This document shows positions 10,801 to 21,020 of a stretch of DNA of 64,000 bases, piece after piece. The stretch lies in the NCBI RefSeq assembly GCF_000026365.1, contig NC_012995.1:994501-1058500 (forward strand), given 5' to 3'. Within the stretch, counting starts at the first letter, position 1, and every line of letters starts with the position of its first letter. A program made the translations under genes and the position numbers. The notes beneath the pieces were generated by a model. That model was not told where the DNA came from. It ran no database searches and saw only the letters and a program-made list of their open reading frames with translations. Source of the stretch: Zygosaccharomyces rouxii (lineage: Eukaryota > Ascomycota > Saccharomycetes > Saccharomycetales > Saccharomycetaceae).

Positions 10801-11156
10801 CATACAATTCCACGGAGGATAAATTTATTCTCTTGACTATAAGCAAATATGGACTTTTCGCAGATAAATTATATGAAAAACTAAAGCAAGAGATTATGAC
10901 GAGTAATTTATTTGCATTCGATTGGTTTATAAGGACAAGGACGGTACACGAGTTATCAAAGAGGTCAAACACGCTTTTGACGTTGCTGACAAGGGAGTAT
11001 GAGGCGCCAGAATCCATGAAGAAGAAAAGAAGCAGGGTTACCACAAGAGAAGATACACCAGCTTCAAACAATGGTAACGACACTGTGACTCCGGGGGTTC
11101 CAATTCCTCAAAGTGACGATCATATAGAAAAGAAAGCAAGACTTCACCAGGAATGA
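7852..11156 (+). CDS. ISW2: ISWI-type chromatin remodelling ATPase, with 5' intron
   Basis: Join 7852-7869 and 7968-11156, 1068 aa. Isw2 is the ATPase that, with Itc1, slides nucleosomes to repress early meiotic and other genes. Walker A DEMGLGKT, the DEAH box, a helicase C domain with DRAHRIGQ and a HAND-SANT-SLIDE region (about 830-1010, [22 protein letters not shown]) are all present. Homology starts well upstream of any in-frame ATG ([20 protein letters not shown] matches Isw2), and the frame is closed by TAG just before 7968. A 98 bp intron solves this: donor GTATGT at 7870, branch-like TATTAAC at 7949-7955, acceptor TAG at 7965-7967. Exon 1 encodes MSEVQE. S. cerevisiae ISW2 has no intron. 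Exon 2 opens with five 9-bp repeats ([15 protein letters not shown]). Confidence 0.95.
7870..7967 (+). other. Spliceosomal intron in ISW2
   Basis: 98 bp with GTATGT donor, TATTAAC branch point (one base from TACTAAC) 12 nt from the TAG acceptor, and a T-rich run (7911-7919). Splicing restores the reading frame of the conserved N-terminus. Confidence 0.88.
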
Positions 11157-11308
11157 ATTGTGACGTATTAAAAATAAATAGCATAGACTATAAGGAAAGG
11201 TATAATAGATCATTCTGTATGAAAAATTAACTTCTTATTTACTGAATGTATAGTTTTGATTTTAAATGCATAATTAAAGAACAAAGTCGAAAAATTAAAT
11301 AACGGGTT

Positions 11309-12679
11309 TTATTTGGAAGATCCATCGTCCAGCTTCTGCTTCTTCTTCTTAGGTTTGCCTTCATCTAATTTTACAGCTGATTCATTTCTAGGCATAGATG
11401 CACGCATACGAGAGTATTTCTCCAACACAGCTTTATCTTTCAAAACATTTTGGGCAGCTTTTAATCCGGCAATCTTTATATTTCTCCCTTCACCTGATCC
11501 TAATACAGTACCATCGCCAACCCTACACTCTACTACAGTATTTGGATCAGTATTGGTAGGTCTTTTTACCGTCACGTAGTGTAAATTCAAGGCGGCAAAA
11601 CCTATTAGAGAATACAATTGCCTTTTAGCATTAAGATCCAAATCTTCGGTAGATTCTAATCCAACATCCTTTACGGTAACCTCATCCATAACAGGCTTGG
11701 CCAATTTACTAAGCCATTTTCTCACTCTTGGCATATTATGCTTGGGATCATCTTCGATAAGGCCACCAATATAGGCTTCAAAGACATCTGCATATAACTT
11801 ACGTTTTCCTTGTTGGAAATTAGCATTTTCCTTTGTCATATCAAAATTAGTTCTCAACTTTTTCTCTAATCCATACATGAATGTCCACTCTTTAAGCCTT
11901 TCGTTACTCACTAGTGTCATTCTTAGTTTCGACAGTTGACCTTCAGTATACCTTGGGAATTTGTTATAAATAATCATTGTTATTACTGTGTTTAAAACGG
12001 AATCACCCAAAAATTCTAGCCTCTCATTATGCGCCTTTATCATCTCAGATTCTGTTAAATATAATTTATCCTTAATCGTAGACTTATGAATGAATACTCT
12101 TGCTCTCACAGCTGGATCCTTAATCTCTGGTAATTTCGGTGGCCATTTGGAACCTTTAGTATCTTTAGAATTTTTCACAGGATCATAACTCTCTTCATCA
12201 TCATCTTCTTCTTCATCCACATCTTCATCTACCTGACTTGGACGTACCACTTCACTTGACAGTTTTTTCAGATCTTTACTAGAGATTCCATTGAGTATGG
12301 GATCTTTACTTGAAGGGTTTTGATTGAATTTGGAGGCATAAGTGCCAAGGTCTTTCAGGATCGGTATCTTGTCAAGTTCATCTGCAGATTTCAATTCAGA
12401 AGCCATCTTCAACTTGTAACGAGATAAAGCTGGTAAGATTTGTACTGGAATTTCCTCTGGATTTGACAAGACTTGGTTATAAATCTTTAGGTTCGGAGAA
12501 AGGGAGATAATACGTTGATATGACTCCACAAATTTGGTCACGGCGTGCTCTAACTGGATCATTTGTGAATATTGATATACAAAATCTTGTTCTTTATCAT
12601 CTTTATTAACTAAATTGTCCCTGGATCCACTGGAAACCTCCTGGTTTCCTAGTGCACCTCTCTTTGCATTTGAAGACAT
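11309..12679 (-). CDS. RNT1: Ribonuclease III
   Basis: 456-residue orthologue of Rnt1, the nuclear RNase III that cleaves AGNN-capped hairpins in pre-rRNA, snRNA, snoRNA and some mRNA precursors. The N-terminal domain ([14 protein letters not shown] onward) precedes an acidic linker (about 165-180), the nuclease domain with the signature [12 protein letters not shown] (about 218-230) and the second acidic cluster [10 protein letters not shown], and a dsRNA-binding domain (about 350-425, ending [16 protein letters not shown]). The C-terminus is lysine-rich (KKKKQK), a likely nuclear signal. Tail-to-tail with ISW2, 152 bp between stops. The start ATG at 12679 gives a length close to the 471 aa of S. 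cerevisiae. Confidence 0.97.
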   Translation of the reverse strand: MSSNAKRGALGNQEVSSGSRDNLVNKDDKEQDFVYQYSQMIQLEHAVTKFVESYQRIISLSPNLKIYNQVLSNPEEIPVQILPALSRYKLKMASELKSADELDKIPILKDLGTYASKFNQNPSSKDPILNGISSKDLKKLSSEVVRPSQVDEDVDEEEDDDEESYDPVKNSKDTKGSKWPPKLPEIKDPAVRARVFIHKSTIKDKLYLTESEMIKAHNERLEFLGDSVLNTVITMIIYNKFPRYTEGQLSKLRMTLVSNERLKEWTFMYGLEKKLRTNFDMTKENANFQQGKRKLYADVFEAYIGGLIEDDPKHNMPRVRKWLSKLAKPVMDEVTVKDVGLESTEDLDLNAKRQLYSLIGFAALNLHYVTVKRPTNTDPNTVVECRVGDGTVLGSGEGRNIKIAGLKAAQNVLKDKAVLEKYSRMRASMPRNESAVKLDEGKPKKKKQKLDDGSSK

Positions 12680-14675
<1,996 letters not shown>

Positions 14676-14690
14676 ATACACATGCATTTA

Positions 14691-14719
14691 AAAATTTAAA
14701 ATTTAAAATTTAAAATTTT
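14691..14719. repeat. AAATTTAA tandem repeat across the CUS1 stop
   Basis: About four copies of an AAAATTT unit span the short gap between the converging genes and supply the last codons of CUS1 (ENFKF). Confidence 0.8.
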
Positions 14720-16067
14720 CAATGTGATCTTGTCTGTCCTCCTCATTCGAATCTTGTTTAGACTTGGACGGCTCTTCAGCTTCCTTATCGTTATTTGATA
14801 TAGCATATATGGTCCTAGAACCCGTAGTATCTGAAGCAGTATCGGATTTTTTTTCTTTCATTATAGTAAATAGTGGACGAGGAGCTTCATCTGGTTCCTT
14901 ACTGGCTTCCTGTGGTTCAATTTCAATGGGTGCTTCAATGGCCTGAGTGTTATTATCTTTCTGCTCGACCTTTGCAGCATCATCTTGATAGACAAGCCCT
15001 TCTGATTGATCTTCGATCTCTTCTTGTTCCGGTTCATCTAATAAGATCATTTGGCCAAAATACTTGGTTTTATCCTTAGTTCCTTGCTGTGTCGATAATG
15101 TACCATAAGTATCTCCCTTCAAGTTTTCGATCCCCCAATTCAGACCTGCTACCTTTAAATTTGGATAACTGGGCGGCATTCCAGCATTTTTCATCTTCAT
15201 ACACCATGGAGGTAATTGACCTTCACCTAAGTTCATGATTGATCTTAATTCAGCACTAATTTTACCTGGCTTCTTGTCTCTAACCAATTTCTTCCATTGT
15301 GCCTCTTCATAAAGATTCCTACCTTCATAGTATAAATCACCAAAGGGTAGCAAAACATCAGGTTTCCAATTGGTGCCTAATTTGAAGAAAACGTCATGAA
15401 GCTTTTTGTAATCTATGTCAAGTGTACCTACCTTTGGTTGAACTCTTGCCCTAGCGGTTTCCTTAAGAGTTGAATCTTTCGTCTCATCTGGCATAACCTG
15501 TCTCATCTGTTCGATATCAGTCTCCTTGATGATTTCTGGTAGTTCAAATGGTCTCTTCTCCAATAGTGAGCGTCCTGACAAGTACTCCTTCTTGTTTTGC
15601 CAATGTGATGGCACCGGAACCATATTCTTTGAAGATTTAATTGACGCTTGGAGGTAAGGATATTGAGAATCACGATCGTACCATTCAATAACCTGAGGAT
15701 ACGGTACTGATTTTTTCAACTCATATAATGTCGGTTTAGAAACCTTTCGTAGTTTTCTTTTGGATAAAAGTCGATCTTTTTGATTATTCTCATCTTCATC
15801 AACCTCTTCTACCATAGGTGGTACTTCTCCTGGTTCAGCTTCATCATCATATACAACTACTTGGCTCGAAGAACTATCCTGAGGTATTTGGAATTTTTCG
15901 AATAACGGTTCGAACTGTTTCTCTAGAGTAGATTCATGTTTGGTAGTCTCCTTACCGGATTCCTTGTGGTGAGCCCTTCTAGTGTCTAATAACTTGGCAA
16001 TCTCGAGCTTTCCATGGGGATTAGAATTTTGATTCCTAGTAGAATGCCTTTTACCCTTTCGACCCAT
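14703..16067 (-). CDS. CUS1: U2 snRNP SF3b subunit Cus1 (SF3b145 homologue)
   Basis: 454 aa; S. cerevisiae Cus1 is 436 aa. Cus1 is required for U2 snRNP addition to the pre-spliceosome and binds Hsh49, whose gene is also in this window. The conserved block begins around residue 125 (TLYELKKSVPYPQVIEWYDRD) and continues through the PSP-type proline-rich domain (LPFGDLYYEGRNLYEE, LGEGQLPPWCMKMKNAGMPPSYP, residues about 235-310). The N-terminus is basic and the C-terminus acidic and low-complexity. The start is ATG at 16067 (MGRKGKRHS). A GCGATGAG PAC-like motif lies just upstream near 16143. Confidence 0.96.
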   Translation of the reverse strand: MGRKGKRHSTRNQNSNPHGKLEIAKLLDTRRAHHKESGKETTKHESTLEKQFEPLFEKFQIPQDSSSSQVVVYDDEAEPGEVPPMVEEVDEDENNQKDRLLSKRKLRKVSKPTLYELKKSVPYPQVIEWYDRDSQYPYLQASIKSSKNMVPVPSHWQNKKEYLSGRSLLEKRPFELPEIIKETDIEQMRQVMPDETKDSTLKETARARVQPKVGTLDIDYKKLHDVFFKLGTNWKPDVLLPFGDLYYEGRNLYEEAQWKKLVRDKKPGKISAELRSIMNLGEGQLPPWCMKMKNAGMPPSYPNLKVAGLNWGIENLKGDTYGTLSTQQGTKDKTKYFGQMILLDEPEQEEIEDQSEGLVYQDDAAKVEQKDNNTQAIEAPIEIEPQEASKEPDEAPRPLFTIMKEKKSDTASDTTGSRTIYAISNNDKEAEEPSKSKQDSNEEDRQDHIENFKF

Positions 16068-16352
16068 AATAAATCTACAGCTGTAATGAATATCTGTATC
16101 TTTTGTATTTTAGAAGTGTCGATGAGTTACTACTTTTCATCGCGATGAGCTAGCTTGAAATATACAAAGTACAAATAGTGAAAAAGGGTTGTTAAATCTC
16201 ATTATCAATAACAAATTGTCCAGTTCATTAGCTTATATAGTCAGATATTATGCATTGGAAACTATTGATGTAGCTATAGCTAGCATTTCCCTAAAGCTAA
16301 ATCTTATATTCTTCGAACGTGTTAGTTCTTCAAATTCCTGATCCCAGTACCA

Positions 16353-16604
16353 TCATTCTAGGGTCTTTATCTTACTTTCAAATCTTTTCATAGTCTTTTC
16401 AAACTTTTCATCATTACTCTGGATGGAGTCCTCTAAATCTTTTAAGCATTTCTTAATCTCACTAGTCAACTCAAATACAGTTACCGTGCTTCCCTGCTTA
16501 TCATCTTGTTCTGTGGTCGTTTTCCCCGTAGAAGCCGATGAAGAACTAGTTAGAGGTGTCTGTTCCTCTCTATTCGAAGTTCTATCAGGGCTTGCTGTAC
16601 TCAT
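16353..16604 (-). CDS. BIL1: Bud6-interacting small protein, Bil1-like
   Basis: 83 aa from ATG at 16604 (MSTASPDRTS). In S. cerevisiae the small gene YOR304C-A (BIL1, 76 aa) lies on the same strand between ISW2 and RRG7; its product binds Bud6 and promotes formin-driven actin assembly. Here a Ser/Thr-rich N-terminal half is followed by a predicted coiled coil from about residue 42 (TVFELTSEIKKCLKDLEDSI... to the end). The call depends on position, size and strand plus the coiled-coil tail. It is divergent from RRG7, with 121 bp between starts. Confidence 0.75.
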   Translation of the reverse strand: MSTASPDRTSNREEQTPLTSSSSASTGKTTTEQDDKQGSTVTVFELTSEIKKCLKDLEDSIQSNDEKFEKTMKRFESKIKTLE

Positions 16605-16725
16605 TAAAATTCTCAGGGTGGTTCTTCCGTATATATGTGACCCTTTCAAAGTGGTTTCTTATTGTAAATCTTAAATATTCTTTATAGTGATGATTTTCCA
16701 GCTGATACTGTACCGATGATTTACC

Positions 16726-17454
16726 ATGTCGAGGCTAAAAGCCATCAATGGAATAATGCTAAGACCAATCATATGGAAACGACCCTCGAGCAACGATGCC
16801 ATTTTACAATTCATTAGACAGAATCAAGAAATCTCCCAATCAAGCGTTTTCCAGGGAACTCTCTATGAGCATACTGTAATGAGGGAGCTGAGTGGAAAAC
16901 TGAGTATGAACCAACTGCAAAAAATCGGTGGCTCTCATGATCGTGGTGTAGATATTAGAGGACAATGGCCATTAGATTTTGTGTTCGGTCAAGTAACTAA
17001 AGTTGTCCCGTTAGATGCCGTTCCCAAGCGGTGCAAGATCCACGGTACTACTCTGAAGCCTTTAAGATGTAAAATAGAGGAGAATGATGGTAAATTGGAT
17101 CCGTTAAAGGCACTAGTGCAGTGCAAGGCCTTTAGCGGCTCTAAAGTATCGCCAAGAGAGTTCAGAGAACTTGTAGGTACGTTTGCATCAATAGTACCTG
17201 ATTCACAGAGGAACCGTAGTGTAATCTTGATGTGTTCCCCAAATTTACTTACGAAGGAAGGGTTGAGTCTTATAAACACTGTAAAAGTGCCATTGATTTA
17301 TCTTAGAATTGAAATGCTACAACGAATAGGTGACAATTACGATGTGGACAATTCAGGTAGATTACTGAATTATTACGAGAACGACTACGCAGCAGCACTG
17401 TTGCAAGGGTGTGGTATTAAAGAATGGTTAAAATTATCACTTTATAGACGATGA
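16726..17454 (+). CDS. RRG7: Required for respiratory growth protein 7, nuclease-fold
   Basis: 242-residue homologue of mitochondrial Rrg7 (YOR305W), needed for respiratory growth in S. cerevisiae; molecular function unknown. The N-terminus is basic (SRLKAINGIMLRPIIWKR), consistent with import into mitochondria. The sequence has a restriction-endonuclease-like pattern: a glutamate in LYEHTVMREL, then GGSHDRGVDIRG and, after a spacer, VQCKAF, i.e. the E...GxD...QxK layout of the PD-(D/E)XK fold. Two CxxH/C-like residues in the spacer could be structural. The start at 16726 is the first ATG of the frame. Family membership is firm; the nuclease idea is inference from motif spacing. Confidence 0.9.
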   Translation: MSRLKAINGIMLRPIIWKRPSSNDAILQFIRQNQEISQSSVFQGTLYEHTVMRELSGKLSMNQLQKIGGSHDRGVDIRGQWPLDFVFGQVTKVVPLDAVPKRCKIHGTTLKPLRCKIEENDGKLDPLKALVQCKAFSGSKVSPREFRELVGTFASIVPDSQRNRSVILMCSPNLLTKEGLSLINTVKVPLIYLRIEMLQRIGDNYDVDNSGRLLNYYENDYAAALLQGCGIKEWLKLSLYRR

Positions 17455-17605
17455 GAAATCTATGTATTTTTTCTTTAACTTGTTCATTTGATGTATTTAC
17501 TGAATGTGAGTTCTTCCCGACATAACGTAAATTGAAATCAAAGACAACAAGAAGATAATTATCCAAAGAACCAAGTAACCACCCAGTTTCGACCAAAGCA
17601 GTACA

Positions 17606-17662
17606 TGAAAGGTATTCCATTCGATCTTTCCAATGCTTATAGAGTTTAATACTGTTCTGTAA
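17606..17662 (-). repeat. Diverged inverted copy of 3547-3603
   Basis: Minus-strand sequence matches the ankyrin region of the IBTK-like gene at 52 of 57 positions; read in the same frame it gives LQNSIKLYKHWKDRMEYLS. Flanks do not match. It lies outside any intact gene. Confidence 0.85.
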
Positions 17663-17892
17663 TTGCCAAGGATTCACGATGATATCATCACATAAAGAAT
17701 CTACACGGAAAAACTCTTAGAAGAACGCTCTTTTGAAAGCGAAGAGAACCTCTGCAATACTGACCGTAGCCACAGGACATCATCAGAGCTCCTCGAGGTT
17801 CTAAATCACATCCTATGCCAAACATATATGTTTAAATACAATACCCGCCGTAAATCACCTTTCGAACTCCGAAAGATAATCTCCTGTCCGAA

Positions 17893-17949
17893 AACCAGGG
17901 GTGTCCGGTAAGGGTTTATCTATCCGCCACACCCTGGTTGTCCGGCGGA
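17893..17949. promoter_or_regulatory. Interleaved inverted repeats upstream of YHM2
   Basis: AACCAGGG (17893-17900) pairs with CCCTGGTT (17932-17939), and TCCGCC (17923-17928) pairs with GGCGGA (17944-17949). GTCCGG occurs at 17903 and 17940. CGG/CCG half-sites in inverted order suggest binding by Zn2Cys6 factors, about 280-335 bp before the YHM2 start; the factor is not identifiable. Confidence 0.45.
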
Positions 17950-18227
17950 AAGTTAGTCCGAGTATATCTTGCTTTATCTATGATGCCCTAACTTTCCTAA
18001 AAGACTGTACCCTAATCTCTTATTTTCCTCGGTAATAAAATCTTTAACAAAAGTACTTAAACGAGATTAAAGGTCTCTATGTAGAATGAGTCCATCTGAT
18101 CGAGAAGGACTTAAAGGAAACAAGAACCTTCCACTTTGATACATTGATATTCGAGGATCTTAAAAAATCGATTCAATTGTATTATAACTCCTAATTTTAA
18201 GTTAAATCGATAACAACAACAATAACA

Positions 18228-19154
18228 ATGTCATCCTCACCCCCACAAGAGCTTAAGAAGAAACCAATCTCGTTTTCTAACATTTTACTAGGTGCTGGTC
18301 TCAACCTAGCTGAAGTCTCAACTTTGGGACAACCATTGGAGGTTGTAAAGACAACCATGGCTGCTCATAGACAATTCACATTTGCACAAGCCATTAGACA
18401 TGTGTGGTCACGTGGTGGTATCTTTGGGTTCTTTCAAGGTTTAATCCCATGGGCATGGATTGAAGGCTCTACTAAAGGTGCAGTACTTCTATTCGTGTCT
18501 GCAGAATCTGAATATCGTTACAGAAGTTTCGGATTGAACAACTTCTTCGCAGGTATAATGGGCGGTATTACAGGTGGTCTCGCACAAGCATATCTTACAA
18601 TGGGATTCTGTACATGTATGAAGACCGTTGAAATTACTAGAAGTAAAGCAGCAGAAGCAGGAATTCCACCTTCTACATGGCAAATCTTCAGACAAATTTA
18701 TGCAAAGGAAGGTATTAGAGGTATTAATAGAGGTGTTAACGCTGTTGCCATTAGACAAATGACAAATTGGGGTTCTAGATTTGGTTTGGCACGTTTAGTT
18801 GAAGAGGGTATGAGGAAATTCTCCGGTAAGGGAGCTGATGATAGATTATCAGCTGTGGAAAAGATCGGTGCCTCCGTTGTTGGTGGTGGGTTATCAGCAT
18901 GGAATCAACCAATTGAAGTGGTGAGAGTTGAAATGCAATCGAGAACCCATGATCCAAATAGACCCAAGAATTTGACGGTTGCCAAGACCTTAAAATACAT
19001 CTACCAATCAAATGGTCTAAAAGGTCTTTACCGTGGTGTAACTCCACGTATAGGTCTAGGTGTCTGGCAAACCGTTTTCATGGTCGGTGTGGGTGATATA
19101 GCAAGAGAATTCGTCGCCAAGTTAACTGGTGAAAAACCAGCAGGTAAGCATTGA
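18228..19154 (+). CDS. YHM2: Mitochondrial citrate/2-oxoglutarate carrier
   Basis: 308-residue mitochondrial carrier family protein (S. cerevisiae Yhm2, 314 aa). It exchanges citrate for 2-oxoglutarate across the inner membrane, supporting cytosolic NADPH, and was also described as a mitochondrial DNA-binding protein. The three-fold carrier repeat is visible; the signature PX(D/E)XX(K/R) is clear in repeat 1 (QPLEVVKTTM, residue about 37) and repeat 3 (QPIEVVRVEMQ, about 226), while repeat 2 has the atypical FCTCMKTVEITR typical of Yhm2. The start has a strong A-rich leader (AACAACAACAATAACA). Synteny with YMR241W supports the call. Confidence 0.96.
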   Translation: MSSSPPQELKKKPISFSNILLGAGLNLAEVSTLGQPLEVVKTTMAAHRQFTFAQAIRHVWSRGGIFGFFQGLIPWAWIEGSTKGAVLLFVSAESEYRYRSFGLNNFFAGIMGGITGGLAQAYLTMGFCTCMKTVEITRSKAAEAGIPPSTWQIFRQIYAKEGIRGINRGVNAVAIRQMTNWGSRFGLARLVEEGMRKFSGKGADDRLSAVEKIGASVVGGGLSAWNQPIEVVRVEMQSRTHDPNRPKNLTVAKTLKYIYQSNGLKGLYRGVTPRIGLGVWQTVFMVGVGDIAREFVAKLTGEKPAGKH

Positions 19155-19239
19155 TCGGCGATTTGTACGTATATTATCATAAGCACAAATAATAATAAAA
19201 TGACAAACTACTTTTACAAACCTATCTATAATAGACAAC

Positions 19240-20550
19240 TTAATTCACTGGAGATCTTGAACCCCATTTATCATAACCGTAAAGCCCGCCAAGTGTCATA
19301 GATAAACCGACTAATTGAATGACATTTAATTTCGATTCCCAAACTAAAGCGACTAGAATGATAACAATACGTTTCATAATGTTAGCCACACTGTAATTGA
19401 CCGAAGATAACATACCAATTAACTGGAATGCCAGTAGTGCTTGAAGAAAATGGGCAAAGCCATGCAATACGATTAGTGAGCTAACTCTACCGTTTAAATC
19501 TTGGAAAACGCTTTGATGTTGAAATAATTCATTTGTTAAAAATGGTGGCAATGTTAGCAGAAATCCCATACATGAACAGTAGAAAAGAATGGTAATTTTA
19601 TCAATTTGTAGTGGGGAAACCTCTTTCCTCTTTGAAGTTGTTGGCGACGATGAAGGTAAAATTCCTCTATTACGTTTAACCGTTAGAATTCCCTTGGCAA
19701 AAATATTTTGAGATACGAAGATTAACATTGATAATGATGCGAAAATGAAACCTGATCCCATTTGTAAGTTTTTATTCGAGGAGCTGTTTGGAGTTCTACT
19801 ACCATGGGTTGCCCAGCAAGTAACCATAACTCCCATAATAAGCGGTATTAGTGTATAGTAAGTCATTGGATTATACTGCCTGCCTTGAAATAATCTGTAA
19901 TAACTAACTGTGATGATGGGCGAAAGTGCCTTTATGGAATGGACTAATGAAACAGGTATCAGAGAAGTCGCCTTGTGAGTGCTAATGTGACCAATAAATT
20001 GGAAAATCCCCATGGGAAAAGTCGTCATCAAGACGATTTTACAGGGTACTAAAAACTTCCCTGAAATGGAATCCTTGAAATTACCATCCAAATAACAGGG
20101 CAGTATACCTTCAGGGAAGTTAGAACAAGCTCTTGCTAAACGGCCTGTTTGTAAACCAGGTCTCTGCAAATAATTGACCAAAGTAATGAAACCTACACAC
20201 AGCAGGGCACTTGCTAAAAATTGCAATTCCGTTAATGCTACTGGATGTGTAAATTCTTTCAAAATAGCCTTGGAAAGATTGCTGGAAACAGATGAAGTCA
20301 CGTACCAAATTAAACAGATGGCTGTAACTTTGATGTCAACTTCAGGTAAGTACCTTTGAACATCTTGGGGGAATAAACCAACGAACTTCTGTTTGCAAAG
20401 TGCTATGCGACTCAGAGGTCCCTGGCCTCTGACTAATAGCTTAGGTCTATCCAGTAGATCCTGTTGCTTTCTCGCTTGCGTAGACTCAGTGGCATATGCA
20501 TTGTTATTTACCGATAGTCTCCTATGAGTAGTACTCTGAGTAGTAATCAT
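19240..20550 (-). CDS. SLY41: ER triose-phosphate-transporter-family protein Sly41
   Basis: 436 aa, about nine or ten hydrophobic segments from residue 75 on (VDIKVTAICLIWYVTSSV...), matching the TPT/nucleotide-sugar transporter superfamily. S. cerevisiae Sly41 (453 aa) is an ER membrane protein that suppresses loss of Ypt1 when overproduced and affects ER-Golgi traffic and calcium; its substrate is not established to my knowledge. The N-terminal about 70 residues are hydrophilic and basic. Tail-to-tail with YHM2 (85 bp between stops). A PAC-like element (20859-20866) is upstream. Confidence 0.93.
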   Translation of the reverse strand: MITTQSTTHRRLSVNNNAYATESTQARKQQDLLDRPKLLVRGQGPLSRIALCKQKFVGLFPQDVQRYLPEVDIKVTAICLIWYVTSSVSSNLSKAILKEFTHPVALTELQFLASALLCVGFITLVNYLQRPGLQTGRLARACSNFPEGILPCYLDGNFKDSISGKFLVPCKIVLMTTFPMGIFQFIGHISTHKATSLIPVSLVHSIKALSPIITVSYYRLFQGRQYNPMTYYTLIPLIMGVMVTCWATHGSRTPNSSSNKNLQMGSGFIFASLSMLIFVSQNIFAKGILTVKRNRGILPSSSPTTSKRKEVSPLQIDKITILFYCSCMGFLLTLPPFLTNELFQHQSVFQDLNGRVSSLIVLHGFAHFLQALLAFQLIGMLSSVNYSVANIMKRIVIILVALVWESKLNVIQLVGLSMTLGGLYGYDKWGSRSPVN

Positions 20551-21020
20551 GATGACAGTAGAAGTAATAATACTATAGTGCAGAGCTGTCTCAGTGACAG
20601 GAGAACTTCTGATGTTGGTATTTTTCTAAGTTGAAGAAACTAGTAGAAATATATTAAACTAGTATCCTGAAGGAGCAGAGAAAAAAAAATTCTGAAGGAA
20701 AAACAAACAAACAAATACAATAACTCAGATGCTGTTGCAATCAACAAGAATTTGAGTGTAGGAGATCTCCTTGGAACTTATCTTTTCAAATAATAGTGAT
20801 ATTTTTTTTCATTCTCGTTGTTTGTTTATTTATTTTTCGGTGAAAAAAAAAAATCGAGCTCATCGCCACTGCAATGAGGAAATGGATGCCCATAATGGAA
20901 ACTGCAAGTTTGCTGCATGGCTGGATTAGTCCTTCTAATTGAGACTGCAATTGCATTCGGAGTCAAGATTCCAGTGCCCGGTTTCCCTATAAGTATCGGT
21001 AACCCACTTGAGCTAAACCA
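20551..21020. promoter_or_regulatory. SLY41 promoter and SNU66 3' region
   Basis: 470 bp. Contains a reverse PAC-like CTCATCGC (20859-20866) next to an A10-12 run and an AT-rich TTTGTTTATTTATTTTTC stretch (20821-20838) that could serve as a nucleosome-free core or part of an origin; neither can be settled here. No gene. Confidence 0.45.

Larger units (their letters stand above)
17455..18227. other. RRG7-YHM2 intergenic region
   Basis: 773 bp. In S. cerevisiae MCH5 occupies the minus strand between RRG7 and SLY41; no intact MCH5 is here. The segment holds the 57 bp copy of ankyrin-gene sequence (17606-17662), a minus-strand hydrophobic reading frame without a start (17497-17673), and interleaved inverted repeats with GTCCGG boxes (17893-17949) in the YHM2 promoter. 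Confidence 0.6.

Noticed and set aside
16687..16770. Box C-like GTGATGA near RRG7
   Set aside because: No paired D box or terminal stem at a suitable distance before the coding region.
17417..17677. Minus-strand frame in phase with the ankyrin gene, running into the RRG7 3' end
   Set aside because: It starts at GTG, has no domain beyond the 57 bp match and overlaps RRG7 antisense; treated as part of the duplicated-segment finding.
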